Assembly: GCA_016788945.1 (NCBI GenBank)
Contig: JAEUSA010000322.1
Span: 1 to 6,353 of the forward strand
DNA from: Leptospiraceae bacterium
Lineage (GTDB): Bacteria > Spirochaetota > Leptospiria > Turneriellales > Turneriellaceae
DNA length: 6,353 bases
Direction of reading: 5' to 3'
This document shows positions 1 to 6,037 of this stretch, piece after piece. A program made the translations under genes and the position numbers. Below the pieces are notes generated by a model, which worked only from the letters and a program-made list of their open reading frames with translations, was not told the DNA's origin and made no database searches. Position 1 is the first letter of the stretch. Each line of letters opens with the position of its first letter.

Positions 1-681
1 GATTGACCTGATTCCATGACCGATGCGGCGTGCATGGAATAAATCGAGAGCGTCAATGACCGATTGTGGCCCAGTTGCCTCACCGGCATGGATCGTGATC
101 GGGACTTTTGCCTCGCGCGCGCGATCGAACGCCGGGGCATATTCGCGGCAAGCGAACCGCGACTCGTCACCCGCCAGATCGACGCCACACACCCCGCGCG
201 CCTGAAAGCGGTGATAAAGATCGACTAACTCCTGCACGTGAGCCAAGGGCGCATTGCGCATCGCGCAAATAATCAGCCGTACAGGTACCGCCGAACTCTG
301 CTCGAGGCCGGCAACCACGCTTTCTGTCACTTCGGCCGCCGAAAAGCGCGAGCCTGTGAACAGATGGGGTGCGAAGCGTGTTTCGAGATAGATGACACCG
401 GTTTCGGCCATGCGCTTGGGCAATTGTGCCGCTTGCGCGTTGAGAAATTGCAAGTCTTGCGCGATATCATAAAAAAAATCAAACACCGCAAGAAATTCTG
501 TCAACGACCGGCATTCGGGTTTTACCTGACAGCGGGCACGGAATTCATCGGCAGTCAGCCGGCCTTGTGGTAACGCCCGGCGCTGCGCTTCTGCGTAGAG
601 ATCTTTGATCACAAACGCACCGTCAAAATGATGGTGCAAATCAATTTTGGGTAATTGATGTGGGTTAATGGGTGGGTTCAT
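1..681 (-). CDS. add: Adenosine deaminase family protein (partial, C-terminus beyond window)
   Basis: Zinc-dependent hydrolase expected to deaminate adenosine (or adenine) to inosine (or hypoxanthine) in cytosolic purine salvage. 227 codons are visible from an ATG at 681, and the frame is still open at position 1. Family motifs appear in order: KIDLHHHFDGA at residues 12-22 (zinc ligands H16 and H18), VIYLETRFAPH near 96-106, ICAMR at 138-142, GVDLAGDE at 166-173, the HAGE motif at 198-201 (zinc ligand H198, catalytic acid E201), and RIGHG at 219-223. The late Asp-Asp motif (zinc ligand and base) would lie outside the window. It is the last visible gene of the cluster, starting 7 bases after the patatin stop with no clear Shine-Dalgarno, so translation is probably coupled. 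The family is clear. Adenosine versus adenine as substrate cannot be settled without the C-terminus. Confidence 0.93.
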   Translation of the reverse strand, partial: MNPPINPHQLPKIDLHHHFDGAFVIKDLYAEAQRRALPQGRLTADEFRARCQVKPECRSLTEFLAVFDFFYDIAQDLQFLNAQAAQLPKRMAETGVIYLETRFAPHLFTGSRFSAAEVTESVVAGLEQSSAVPVRLIICAMRNAPLAHVQELVDLYHRFQARGVCGVDLAGDESRFACREYAPAFDRAREAKVPITIHAGEATGPQSVIDALDLFHARRIGHGIRSI

Positions 682-688
682 AATGATT

Positions 689-1585
689 CTAATGCAGACG
701 GTGCTTGTGAATAAAAGCTTTGGCCTCTTTGTACCCCTGTTCGAGAATAGCCGAAATCTTTTTCTGATCGAATTCGTATTGCTGCAGTTCGAGCGAGTAG
801 TGCGGCCGCAGCAAGAGCACTTTTTTACTCCGCCTCTTGCGTGACAACATGGCGCGCTGAACGGCGTCGTTGGCCTGGCTACGGAAGAATATGCTCAGAG
901 TTCTCAACGCAATTTGCGCCGTATTCTGTATCTGTTCTGCCGGATACGTTTCGGGTTCCATGCTGATAGCCAGAATCGCGTCCGTCTTCTTATGCTCCAG
1001 CGCTTCGACGGGCGTATTGCGCACCAGCCCGCCGTCCATGAAGAGCTCATCGCCGATTCTTACAGGTGGGAACACACCGGGAACAGCCGCAGAGGCCAGA
1101 ATGAATTCCTGCAGTTCCTTATCGGTGCGGGCTTCAGCGCCGTTAAAAAAGTACAATTTACCCGTATTGATGCTGATCGTTGAACAAATATACTCGCGGC
1201 CCGCAGCTTTCAACTTTTCTAGGCTGACGTGTTGTTCGACCATTTTGCGCTGCAGATCGTCGGTGAGCAGCGATGGCGTGCCGGAAAAGAATAACTTGGT
1301 GAAAGAGTTGATCGTGATCAGTTTTTTCTGGTCAATCTTCTGCCAGAAGCTCAGCATTGCCTCTATTTCGCCAGTCGCCGCAAGATAACCGTTGAGCGCG
1401 CCGATCGAGCTACCGGCGACATAACGAATTTTGAGCCCGGCCTCGTACAATGCGTGTATTGCCCCAGCCTGGTAGGCGCCGAGTGCGGCACCGCCAGAGA
1501 GCGCCAGCGCATAGACGCCGCGGCGGCGGATCGTACTCTTTTTGACTGCCTTTTTCCGCGGGGGTGATTTTTTCTTGCGCTTCAT
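689..1585 (-). CDS. Patatin-like phospholipase
   Basis: Predicted serine lipid acyl hydrolase with a Ser-Asp dyad. With the ATG at 1585 it has 298 residues, typical of short bacterial patatins. The oxyanion-hole loop SGGAALGAYQAG is at residues 30-41, the nucleophile elbow GSSIG at 58-62 (S60), the family block ASAAVPGVFPP at 164-174, and the dyad motif DGG at 184-186 (D184). There is no signal peptide. Instead the first 22 residues are strongly basic (13 Lys/Arg), which could bind anionic membrane or nucleic acid. I chose this start because it overlaps the stop of the upstream MoeB/ThiF-like gene as ATGA (4 bases), a classic coupling arrangement. A TTG at 1633 would add 16 residues; an A/G-rich AAGGAAAGG tract lies about 15 bases before the ATG. 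The substrate is unknown. Confidence 0.93.
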   Translation of the reverse strand: MKRKKKSPPRKKAVKKSTIRRRGVYALALSGGAALGAYQAGAIHALYEAGLKIRYVAGSSIGALNGYLAATGEIEAMLSFWQKIDQKKLITINSFTKLFFSGTPSLLTDDLQRKMVEQHVSLEKLKAAGREYICSTISINTGKLYFFNGAEARTDKELQEFILASAAVPGVFPPVRIGDELFMDGGLVRNTPVEALEHKKTDAILAISMEPETYPAEQIQNTAQIALRTLSIFFRSQANDAVQRAMLSRKRRSKKVLLLRPHYSLELQQYEFDQKKISAILEQGYKEAKAFIHKHRLH

Positions 1586-2340
1586 GGATGCCGGTCGCAG
1601 CCTTTCCTTTTTTTTATCTGAATGTTGCGGCAATGATTTTTCTCAAACACCCACAACGTGCCCGCGTCGAGCGGTGTGAGCAGGTGACTTACGAGGGCGT
1701 GCGCAACAGACGCAGAAACGACAGCCGGAAACGTGCTCAGAATACCCTCACCGGCACAGGTCGGTAGTACGCTCGCGTCGATCTCATCGAACACGCAGCG
1801 ATAACACGCCGAATCACTCTGGTGGATAAACATTGCATGTCCCTGGTCTTTGCCGAGTGCGGCGATGAACGCCGGCCGGTTGGCGCGGAGTGCGAGGTCG
1901 TTGACGAGAAATTTATTGGCGAGGCTGTCGCTGCCTTCGCAGACGATGTCTGCTGCTGCGACTAAGCCGGCATCGCCTGCGTTAAACGCGCGCTCGACGG
2001 CGGTGACTGAAATGTGTGGATTCAAATCGTGCAGAAATTCTTTCGCGACGAGTGCCTTTTGCCTACCGATATCTCGTTCGCGGAATATATTCTGTCTTCC
2101 GAGATTGCTTTGTTCAACGCGGTCGCCGTCAACAATGGTGATGCTGCCGATCCCTGCGGCAGCGAGCGAGGGTAATAGCGTGGCTCCTAAACCACCCGCA
2201 CCAATCACCAGAACCCGTGCTGCTTTGAGTCGGCGCTGCGCTGCTATTCCATGCAACAGAATTTGTCGGCTATAGCGTTCGAGTTCTGCTTTTGAAAAAT
2301 CCAAAGTTACTTGCTGTGCTTGCGAATGGTGTCTGCCCAC
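1582..2340 (-). CDS. MoeB/ThiF/HesA-type E1-like adenylyltransferase
   Basis: E1-like enzyme that would adenylate the C-terminal glycine of a small ubiquitin-fold sulfur carrier (MoaD- or ThiS-like). At 252 residues it has the length of MoeB/ThiF without a rhodanese domain. It shows ERYSRQILL at 21-29, nucleotide-binding GAGGLG at 47-52, DGDRVEQSNLGRQ at 71-83 (Asp71/Asp73 and the Arg finger), K95, D137, a CxxC zinc half-site at C179/C182, and TCAGEG at 194-199, where C195 matches the reactive-cysteine position. The second zinc half-site is C248-x-x-H251, not CxxC. No carrier or cofactor gene is visible nearby, so molybdopterin versus thiamine versus other roles stays open. The start is uncertain: the GTG at 2340 overlaps the upstream gene by 34 bases, while a TTG at 2304 would begin 2 bases after its stop and gives a family-like N-terminus. 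Neither has a clear Shine-Dalgarno. Confidence 0.9.
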   Translation of the reverse strand: MGRHHSQAQQVTLDFSKAELERYSRQILLHGIAAQRRLKAARVLVIGAGGLGATLLPSLAAAGIGSITIVDGDRVEQSNLGRQNIFRERDIGRQKALVAKEFLHDLNPHISVTAVERAFNAGDAGLVAAADIVCEGSDSLANKFLVNDLALRANRPAFIAALGKDQGHAMFIHQSDSACYRCVFDEIDASVLPTCAGEGILSTFPAVVSASVAHALVSHLLTPLDAGTLWVFEKNHCRNIQIKKRKGCDRHP

Positions 2341-3305
2341 TGGTTGAGCAATGCTTGCTGCTCGGCCATCAGCTTGGCTCGGTCAACCGCCTCGCGCAAA
2401 AACGCCCCGACAAAGGCAATCCGCAGGTATCGTTTCTTCGCACCCGTTTCTTGTGCGATTACCGTGTAGCAATAATGGCTCAACCGCGTATCATTGTCGG
2501 TGAACGATAAACAAATTGCATTCCCTTTTTTTTCCGCGGCTTCTTCTTTTTCGATTCTCCACGGCCCCTGTTTACTCAGAAAGCCGCTGATCGATTTGCG
2601 GTACACCTTGTGCGCGAGTTCTGAATCGAGCGCGAGTTCAGAAATTTCATAAAAAATTTCCATCTCGGCAAGCCCGGCAGCGTCGGTAAACAGCGCCCGG
2701 TTCTCGCGCCGCGTCACTTCGACGTATCCGGGTGGCATGGTCAGCGCCAGTAGTGCAGGTTCGCGAGTTTCGTTTTCTTCGGTAAAAACACGCTTTTGCG
2801 AATATAAAGCGGCGGATTTCAGTAGCGGTGAAGCTTCGGGCGATATCTTGCGGAATTCCCGAATCACCCCGCGCACGAGATCGGCAGCGGCGTTTTTGTC
2901 ATCGTCAGGCGCGCACAATTCCATCGAATATTGGTCACGCGAATGGTAGCCGCAGACCAGAGTCTTGTTATTTTCTTGTTTATCGGAGCGAATGCGGTAC
3001 AGGCGTCCCGACGGCCATTTTTCCAGCGTCTCGGCCTTCAGGCGATCGGCCATCGTTTCAAAAATGCGGCTGGTGAGTTGCCAAGGCAGCGTACGCGTCA
3101 CCGTACCGCGCAGAAAGAAATTATCATTTTTGCAGAGAAACGCTACGCGCCCTGACTGCACAGTAAACTTGATATTTTTGGGAACTTCTTCTTTTAGTGA
3201 AAAGTTACACTCTTTGGTGTTATCGCCTGCGTAAACTCCGCTGCTCAGCAGGCAAAAAAAAAGGAGGAGCGTGAGCTTCCTCCCTGATAAGCTGGAATCC
3301 AGCAC
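2307..3305 (-). CDS. Exported protein of unknown function, six-cysteine
   Basis: I do not recognise a family. The frame encodes 332 residues from a GTG at 3305. The N-terminus is a Sec-type signal peptide: basic RK at 9-10, hydrophobic core at about 11-20, and a signal peptidase I site after VYA (residue 26), so the mature protein should be periplasmic or secreted. The mature part has exactly six cysteines (33, 58, 118, 131, 265, 279), compatible with three disulfides. Two regions, about 95-150 and 240-300, share a helix-strand-strand pattern with two cysteines 13 and 14 residues apart, hinting at an internal duplication. The gene begins 3 bases after the HEAT-protein stop with no Shine-Dalgarno before the GTG, and its first codons contain an intrinsic terminator. 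No other in-frame start would keep the signal peptide, so the GTG is the likely start, used by coupling. Confidence 0.8.
   Translation of the reverse strand: MLDSSLSGRKLTLLLFFCLLSSGVYAGDNTKECNFSLKEEVPKNIKFTVQSGRVAFLCKNDNFFLRGTVTRTLPWQLTSRIFETMADRLKAETLEKWPSGRLYRIRSDKQENNKTLVCGYHSRDQYSMELCAPDDDKNAAADLVRGVIREFRKISPEASPLLKSAALYSQKRVFTEENETREPALLALTMPPGYVEVTRRENRALFTDAAGLAEMEIFYEISELALDSELAHKVYRKSISGFLSKQGPWRIEKEEAAEKKGNAICLSFTDNDTRLSHYCYTVIAQETGAKKRYLRIAFVGAFLREAVDRAKLMAEQQALLNQWADTIRKHSK
3254..3284 (-). terminator. Intrinsic terminator after HEAT gene, inside next gene's signal-peptide codons
   Basis: On the minus strand a GGAGGAAGC arm (3283-3275), a TCAC loop and a GCTCCTCC arm (3270-3263) form an 8-bp stem with one bulged A, followed immediately by nine T (3262-3254). 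The hairpin starts about 25 bases after the HEAT-protein stop, the canonical place. It also encodes residues of the signal peptide of the following gene, so it is more likely a partial terminator or attenuator than a full stop. The hairpin arm includes GGGAGGA, a strong anti-16S-like sequence, but no start codon sits at the right distance after it. Confidence 0.85.
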
Positions 3306-3308
3306 GTA

Positions 3309-3848
3309 TTATTTTGCGGGGGCTGGCTCTGCCGGTTTGTCGGCTGGTTTATCAGCCGTCGCCGCCGGTTTCGGTTCAGCAGGTGCGTCTTTCTTCTCTT
3401 CTTTCGGGAAAACTTTGCGAATACGCACAAGGATGTCCGCAATAAACGGATCAGACTTCTTGTTATTCTCGCAGTACTCGATCGCCTTTTTCAGGTCTTC
3501 ATTCTTGATGTCTTTGAGGTTCATCAGGGCAAGAAGCTCAGTGTAGATAACCTGATTGTCCTGATCGGCTTCAATCGCCTCGCGCAAAATCGTTGTCGGA
3601 CGTCCTTTGACATCCATGCGGCCGAGTGCCGAAGCCGCCGCGATGCGCACGCCGGCGGCGCGCTTGCTTTTTACGAGTTCACCGAGAGGTTCAATGGCGT
3701 CTTTCACGCCGTCGTTGCCGAGTTCTTGCGCTGCTTTGATGGCAATAGCGTCATCGGCCGACTTGAGGTCAGCGAGGTTTTCTGCCTTGCTCTTGGCCGC
3801 AAGGCTCATGAGCGGTATAAATACGAGCAGAGAAAGTGTCTTTTTCAT
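3309..3848 (-). CDS. Small exported HEAT-repeat protein with Lys/Pro/Ala-rich tail
   Basis: 179-residue protein from an ATG at 3848. The signal peptide has a KK n-region, a hydrophobic core to about residue 16 and a probable cleavage after KSKA (residue 22), which predicts a periplasmic or secreted product with no lipobox. Residues about 30-75 read as one or two PBS-lyase-type HEAT repeats (AQELGNDGVKDAI, then AGVRIAAASALGRM), followed by further helical segments to about 145. The last 30 residues are low-complexity Lys/Pro/Ala/Glu. HEAT repeats are protein-binding scaffolds; the partner is unknown. The start is set by an AAGGGGGA ribosome site at 3865-3858 and by the signal peptide. Lying between a 34-base gap and a strong terminator, this gene may be expressed more highly than the genes after it. 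Confidence 0.88.
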   Translation of the reverse strand: MKKTLSLLVFIPLMSLAAKSKAENLADLKSADDAIAIKAAQELGNDGVKDAIEPLGELVKSKRAAGVRIAAASALGRMDVKGRPTTILREAIEADQDNQVIYTELLALMNLKDIKNEDLKKAIEYCENNKKSDPFIADILVRIRKVFPKEEKKDAPAEPKPAATADKPADKPAEPAPAK

Positions 3849-3857
3849 GGATATGAA

Positions 3858-3865
3858 TCCCCCTT
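3858..3865 (-). promoter_or_regulatory. Shine-Dalgarno of HEAT gene (decides start)
   Basis: AAGGGGGA lies about 10 bases before the ATG at 3848, in the only sizeable intergenic gap inside the cluster (3849-3882). It supports this start over the open frame that continues upstream into the prenyl synthase gene. Confidence 0.7.
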
Positions 3866-3882
3866 GGATCAGATACAGCAAT

Positions 3883-4887
3883 TTACGCCGCGCGCACGGC
3901 AAGGATTTTTTGAAACTCGCGGCTGATGACCTCTCGGGCCGCTGCACCTGGCAGCGCCGATAGACCCCGCAATATCTGTTTTTCGAGAGCTTCGAGCTCT
4001 GCGGCACAGTCGACGTCGATGCGGTGTTTGCGCATCAGGCTCAGAATACGATTGGCATCCACAGCTGAGGTTTGCCGCCCGCGCCCGGGCCACTGCGCAT
4101 GAATCAGGTTTTTTTCGGTGCGATCAGCCGTCTGCAGCAGTTTCATCAGCGGTCGCGTGACAATACCGCCCGTGAAATCTTGTAGGCCTTTCTTTTTAAG
4201 GCGCTCGCTGTCAAAATAGTCGAGATAATCATCGCGCAACTGAAAATAGCGTCCAAACAGATGGCCCAATTTTGCGGTTTCCGAGGCATACGGATTTCGT
4301 TCTCCCCGCATGACGGCGACTAACGCGCCCGCGGCCTCGAACAATACGGCGGTTTTCCCCTCAATTACCCGGTCATGTATATCTTCCGTGGTCTTAAGGT
4401 TATATTGGTATTCCATCTGCAGCAATTCTGCGGCAGATAACGCCCGAATTGCGTGCGTGAAGATATCCATATAACTCTGATTGCCGAATGTATTCAGATG
4501 CTTCAGGCCTGTGGAGAGTAGGTGATCACCCGCGAGAACCGCAACCTTATTGCCGTGCAGCTTTGAGGCAGTGGGGCGAGAGCGGCGTTCGTCGGCGCCG
4601 TCTATGACGTCGTCGTGCAAAAGGCTTGAGGCATGGACGATTTCGATCAGCGCACCGAGATCGATGAGCTCATTGGCCGAAAGGCCGTGCGCGTTACCGA
4701 GGTAATAGGTGAACAATGGCCTTATACGTTTACCACCGCTCGATACAACATAGTCGGTTATACTTTTCAGAATCGGCAATCGTGCATCTTTGCCGCTGCC
4801 GCGCAGTATAAGAGAAATACGTTTGTTCGTTTGTTGAATAACGCGGGGCGGCGAGAGGGGCCGCCCCGTCTGAGAACTCAGGCGCAA
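3883..4887 (-). CDS. Trans-isoprenyl diphosphate synthase (polyprenyl synthetase family)
   Basis: Condenses isopentenyl diphosphate onto an allylic primer to make an all-trans prenyl diphosphate for quinone side chains or other prenyl lipids; cytosolic or membrane-associated. 334 residues, normal length. GGKRIRP is at 51-57, the first Asp-rich motif DDVID at 92-96 followed by ERRSRPT at 100-106, GDHLLS at 120-125, and the second Asp-rich motif in FQLRDDYLDY (DDYLD at 219-223). Small residues (A86, S87, S88) 4-6 positions before the first DDxxD favour a product longer than farnesyl, as in octaprenyl-type enzymes. After the second motif the usual G-x-D-x-x-x-G-K-x-T-x-P block reads as GLQDFTGGIVTRP, with Ile where Lys is expected. 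The start is a TTG at 4887, 10 bases after the SPFH stop and without a good Shine-Dalgarno. A shorter start would remove N-terminal helix sequence normally present. Confidence 0.93.
   Translation of the reverse strand: MRLSSQTGRPLSPPRVIQQTNKRISLILRGSGKDARLPILKSITDYVVSSGGKRIRPLFTYYLGNAHGLSANELIDLGALIEIVHASSLLHDDVIDGADERRSRPTASKLHGNKVAVLAGDHLLSTGLKHLNTFGNQSYMDIFTHAIRALSAAELLQMEYQYNLKTTEDIHDRVIEGKTAVLFEAAGALVAVMRGERNPYASETAKLGHLFGRYFQLRDDYLDYFDSERLKKKGLQDFTGGIVTRPLMKLLQTADRTEKNLIHAQWPGRGRQTSAVDANRILSLMRKHRIDVDCAAELEALEKQILRGLSALPGAAAREVISREFQKILAVRAA
4844..4868 (-). repeat. Perfect GC-rich hairpin at SPFH/prenyl synthase junction
   Basis: CGGGGCGGC (4844-4852) and GCCGCCCCG (4860-4868) pair perfectly over 9 bp around a 7-base loop. 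In the transcript the hairpin begins 29 bases after the SPFH stop, inside about codons 6-15 of the prenyl synthase if its TTG start at 4887 is right. It is followed by GTTATT, not a real T-run, so it is a poor intrinsic terminator. It could stabilise the 3' end of the upstream message or restrain translation of the downstream gene. Confidence 0.7.
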
Positions 4888-4897
4888 ACTTGCGAAA

Positions 4898-5911
4898 TTA
4901 CATCGATTCGAGGATTTTCGCTTTTTTCGCGTTGAATTCGTCTTGCGAAATCAGGCCCTGATCGAGCATGCCCTTGAGCTTGGCAATTTTTGCTGCCGGG
5001 TCATCTGCCGCCGGCTGACCGCTGACGTTCATCTGGCCCATCATGTTGCCCATCATCTGGCCCATGCCCATGCCCATGCCTGCCTGCATCATGCCACCAC
5101 CCGCGCCTTCGTTTTTCGCCGAAGCTTCACCGATGTCGAGCATGCGCTTCTGTGCATATGCCTGACCAAGAATATCCATCTGTGCTTTATCGCCCATCGC
5201 CTGTTCGACTTTGGCAGCGCGTTCGGCCTTGGCTTTGACCAGTGCCTGGTAACCCGGATCGTCTTGCGGGATATTCAACGATTCGATTTCGAATTGCTCG
5301 ATCGCAATGCCGAATCTTTCGAATTTTTTTGCCAGCAGCGGTTTGAAGGCTTCTTCAATTTTTGAACGCTGTGTGTTGATGCGGATGATATCGATGTTCT
5401 GCTCATGCACAACCTGCGACAGCATTTCTTCGATATCGGACACGATAGTGCTTAGCATCAGATCTTGTATACTTTCTGTGGTCGTTTTGCCCTGTGTGCC
5501 GATGACTTCTTTGACAAACACGCGCGTATCTGCCACGCGAATGCCGTAAACACCGAAGGCGCGCAGGTTGGTCAAAATACCGAATTTCGGATCTTCGATT
5601 TGAATCGGTGTTTTTGTGCCCCAGCCAATACCTTGAAAGATGCGCTTCGAAATAAACCAGACTTCGGCGGCAAATGGCGTGTCGCCACCGAATGCCATAT
5701 TGACGAATTTTTCGAGCAACGGTATGTTGTTGGATTTCAGCGTATACGTGCCCGGCCCGAACAGGTCGTGGCATTGCCCGCCTTTGAAAAAGATTGCTTC
5801 CTGTGATTCTGCGACGATCAGCTGTGCGCCCCAGGTAATGCCCTCATCGGGGAATTTCCATGCGATGTCGTCTGCCCCACCGTTAAATTTAAGTCTGTCT
5901 ACCAATGCCAT
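4898..5911 (-). CDS. SPFH-domain (virion core protein-like) protein with C-terminal SHOCT motif
   Basis: 337-residue protein resembling the SPFH/Band-7 group annotated as virion core protein (YdjI-like). These are scaffolding proteins that assemble at membranes, some in stress-response systems. Residues about 25-220 form the SPFH-like domain (EAIFFKGGQ, then FGPGTYTL; later RAFGVYGIRVAD and the helix-rich FERFGIAIEQFEIESLNIP). Residues 220-265 are charged helix, likely coiled coil. Residues 270-294 are a Gly/Met-rich low-complexity linker, and residues 305-337 match SHOCT (KLKGMLDQGLISQDEFNAKK). There is no signal peptide. The ATG at 5911 is chosen because GGAGG lies 5 bases upstream of it; the frame stays open to 6034 but without family resemblance. 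It is the first gene of the cluster, behind a candidate promoter. Confidence 0.9.
   Translation of the reverse strand: MALVDRLKFNGGADDIAWKFPDEGITWGAQLIVAESQEAIFFKGGQCHDLFGPGTYTLKSNNIPLLEKFVNMAFGGDTPFAAEVWFISKRIFQGIGWGTKTPIQIEDPKFGILTNLRAFGVYGIRVADTRVFVKEVIGTQGKTTTESIQDLMLSTIVSDIEEMLSQVVHEQNIDIIRINTQRSKIEEAFKPLLAKKFERFGIAIEQFEIESLNIPQDDPGYQALVKAKAERAAKVEQAMGDKAQMDILGQAYAQKRMLDIGEASAKNEGAGGGMMQAGMGMGMGQMMGNMMGQMNVSGQPAADDPAAKIAKLKGMLDQGLISQDEFNAKKAKILESM
5034..5096 (-). repeat. Met/Gly-codon low-complexity tract inside SPFH gene
   Basis: Degenerate repeats of CCCATG/CATC on the plus strand encode the GMGMGMGQMMGNMMGQM-like linker between the SPFH and SHOCT parts. It is prone to slippage-type length change, but the frame is intact here. 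Confidence 0.7.
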
Positions 5912-5916
5912 GTTTT

Positions 5917-5921
5917 CCTCC
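5917..5921 (-). promoter_or_regulatory. Shine-Dalgarno of SPFH gene
   Basis: GGAGG sits 5 bases before the ATG at 5911. It is the best ribosome site in the window and fixes the start of the first gene. Confidence 0.85.
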
Positions 5922-5976
5922 GCGACGCGGTGTTGATTCCGCGGTGCCGCCGGCTTATCTGCCGAGCGTTTCGTAC

Positions 5977-6006
5977 CATATAACATATTCAGGGTGACCC
6001 TGCCAT
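5977..6006 (-). promoter_or_regulatory. Candidate sigma-70-type promoter of the cluster
   Basis: On the minus strand ATGGCA (6006-6001, 4 of 6 to TTGACA) and TATATG (5982-5977, 4 of 6 to TATAAT) are 18 bases apart. Transcription would start near 5970, giving a leader of about 60 bases before the SPFH ATG. The match is moderate and was found by eye. Confidence 0.45.
5990..6002. promoter_or_regulatory. 13-bp palindrome, operator-like
   Basis: CAGGGTGACCCTG is a perfect 6-bp inverted repeat around one central base. It lies between the proposed -35 and -10 boxes and overlaps the last two bases of the -35 box, a typical place for a repressor site. The binding protein is unknown. Confidence 0.5.
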
Positions 6007-6037
6007 TATTTTTTCGGAAATGCTGCAGGCGCACTGT

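Noticed and set aside
870..1388. 172-codon open frame on the plus strand
   Set aside because: Lies antisense to the patatin gene, has no family resemblance, and is explained by the codon pattern of the opposite strand.
1850..2275. 141-codon open frame on the plus strand
   Set aside because: Antisense to the MoeB/ThiF-like gene, whose motifs are fully intact; the plus-strand product is low-complexity Ala/Ser/Arg.
3849..4007. N-terminal extension of the HEAT protein into the prenyl synthase gene
   Set aside because: The extension would overlap a conserved gene and bury the clear signal peptide that starts at the ATG at 3848.
4943..5365. 140-codon plus-strand frame rich in His/Ala
   Set aside because: Antisense shadow of the Met-rich and helical part of the SPFH gene.
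5912..6034. N-terminal extension of the SPFH protein by 41 residues
   Set aside because: The extension spans the candidate promoter and leader, has no family resemblance, and the internal ATG at 5911 has a near-perfect ribosome site.
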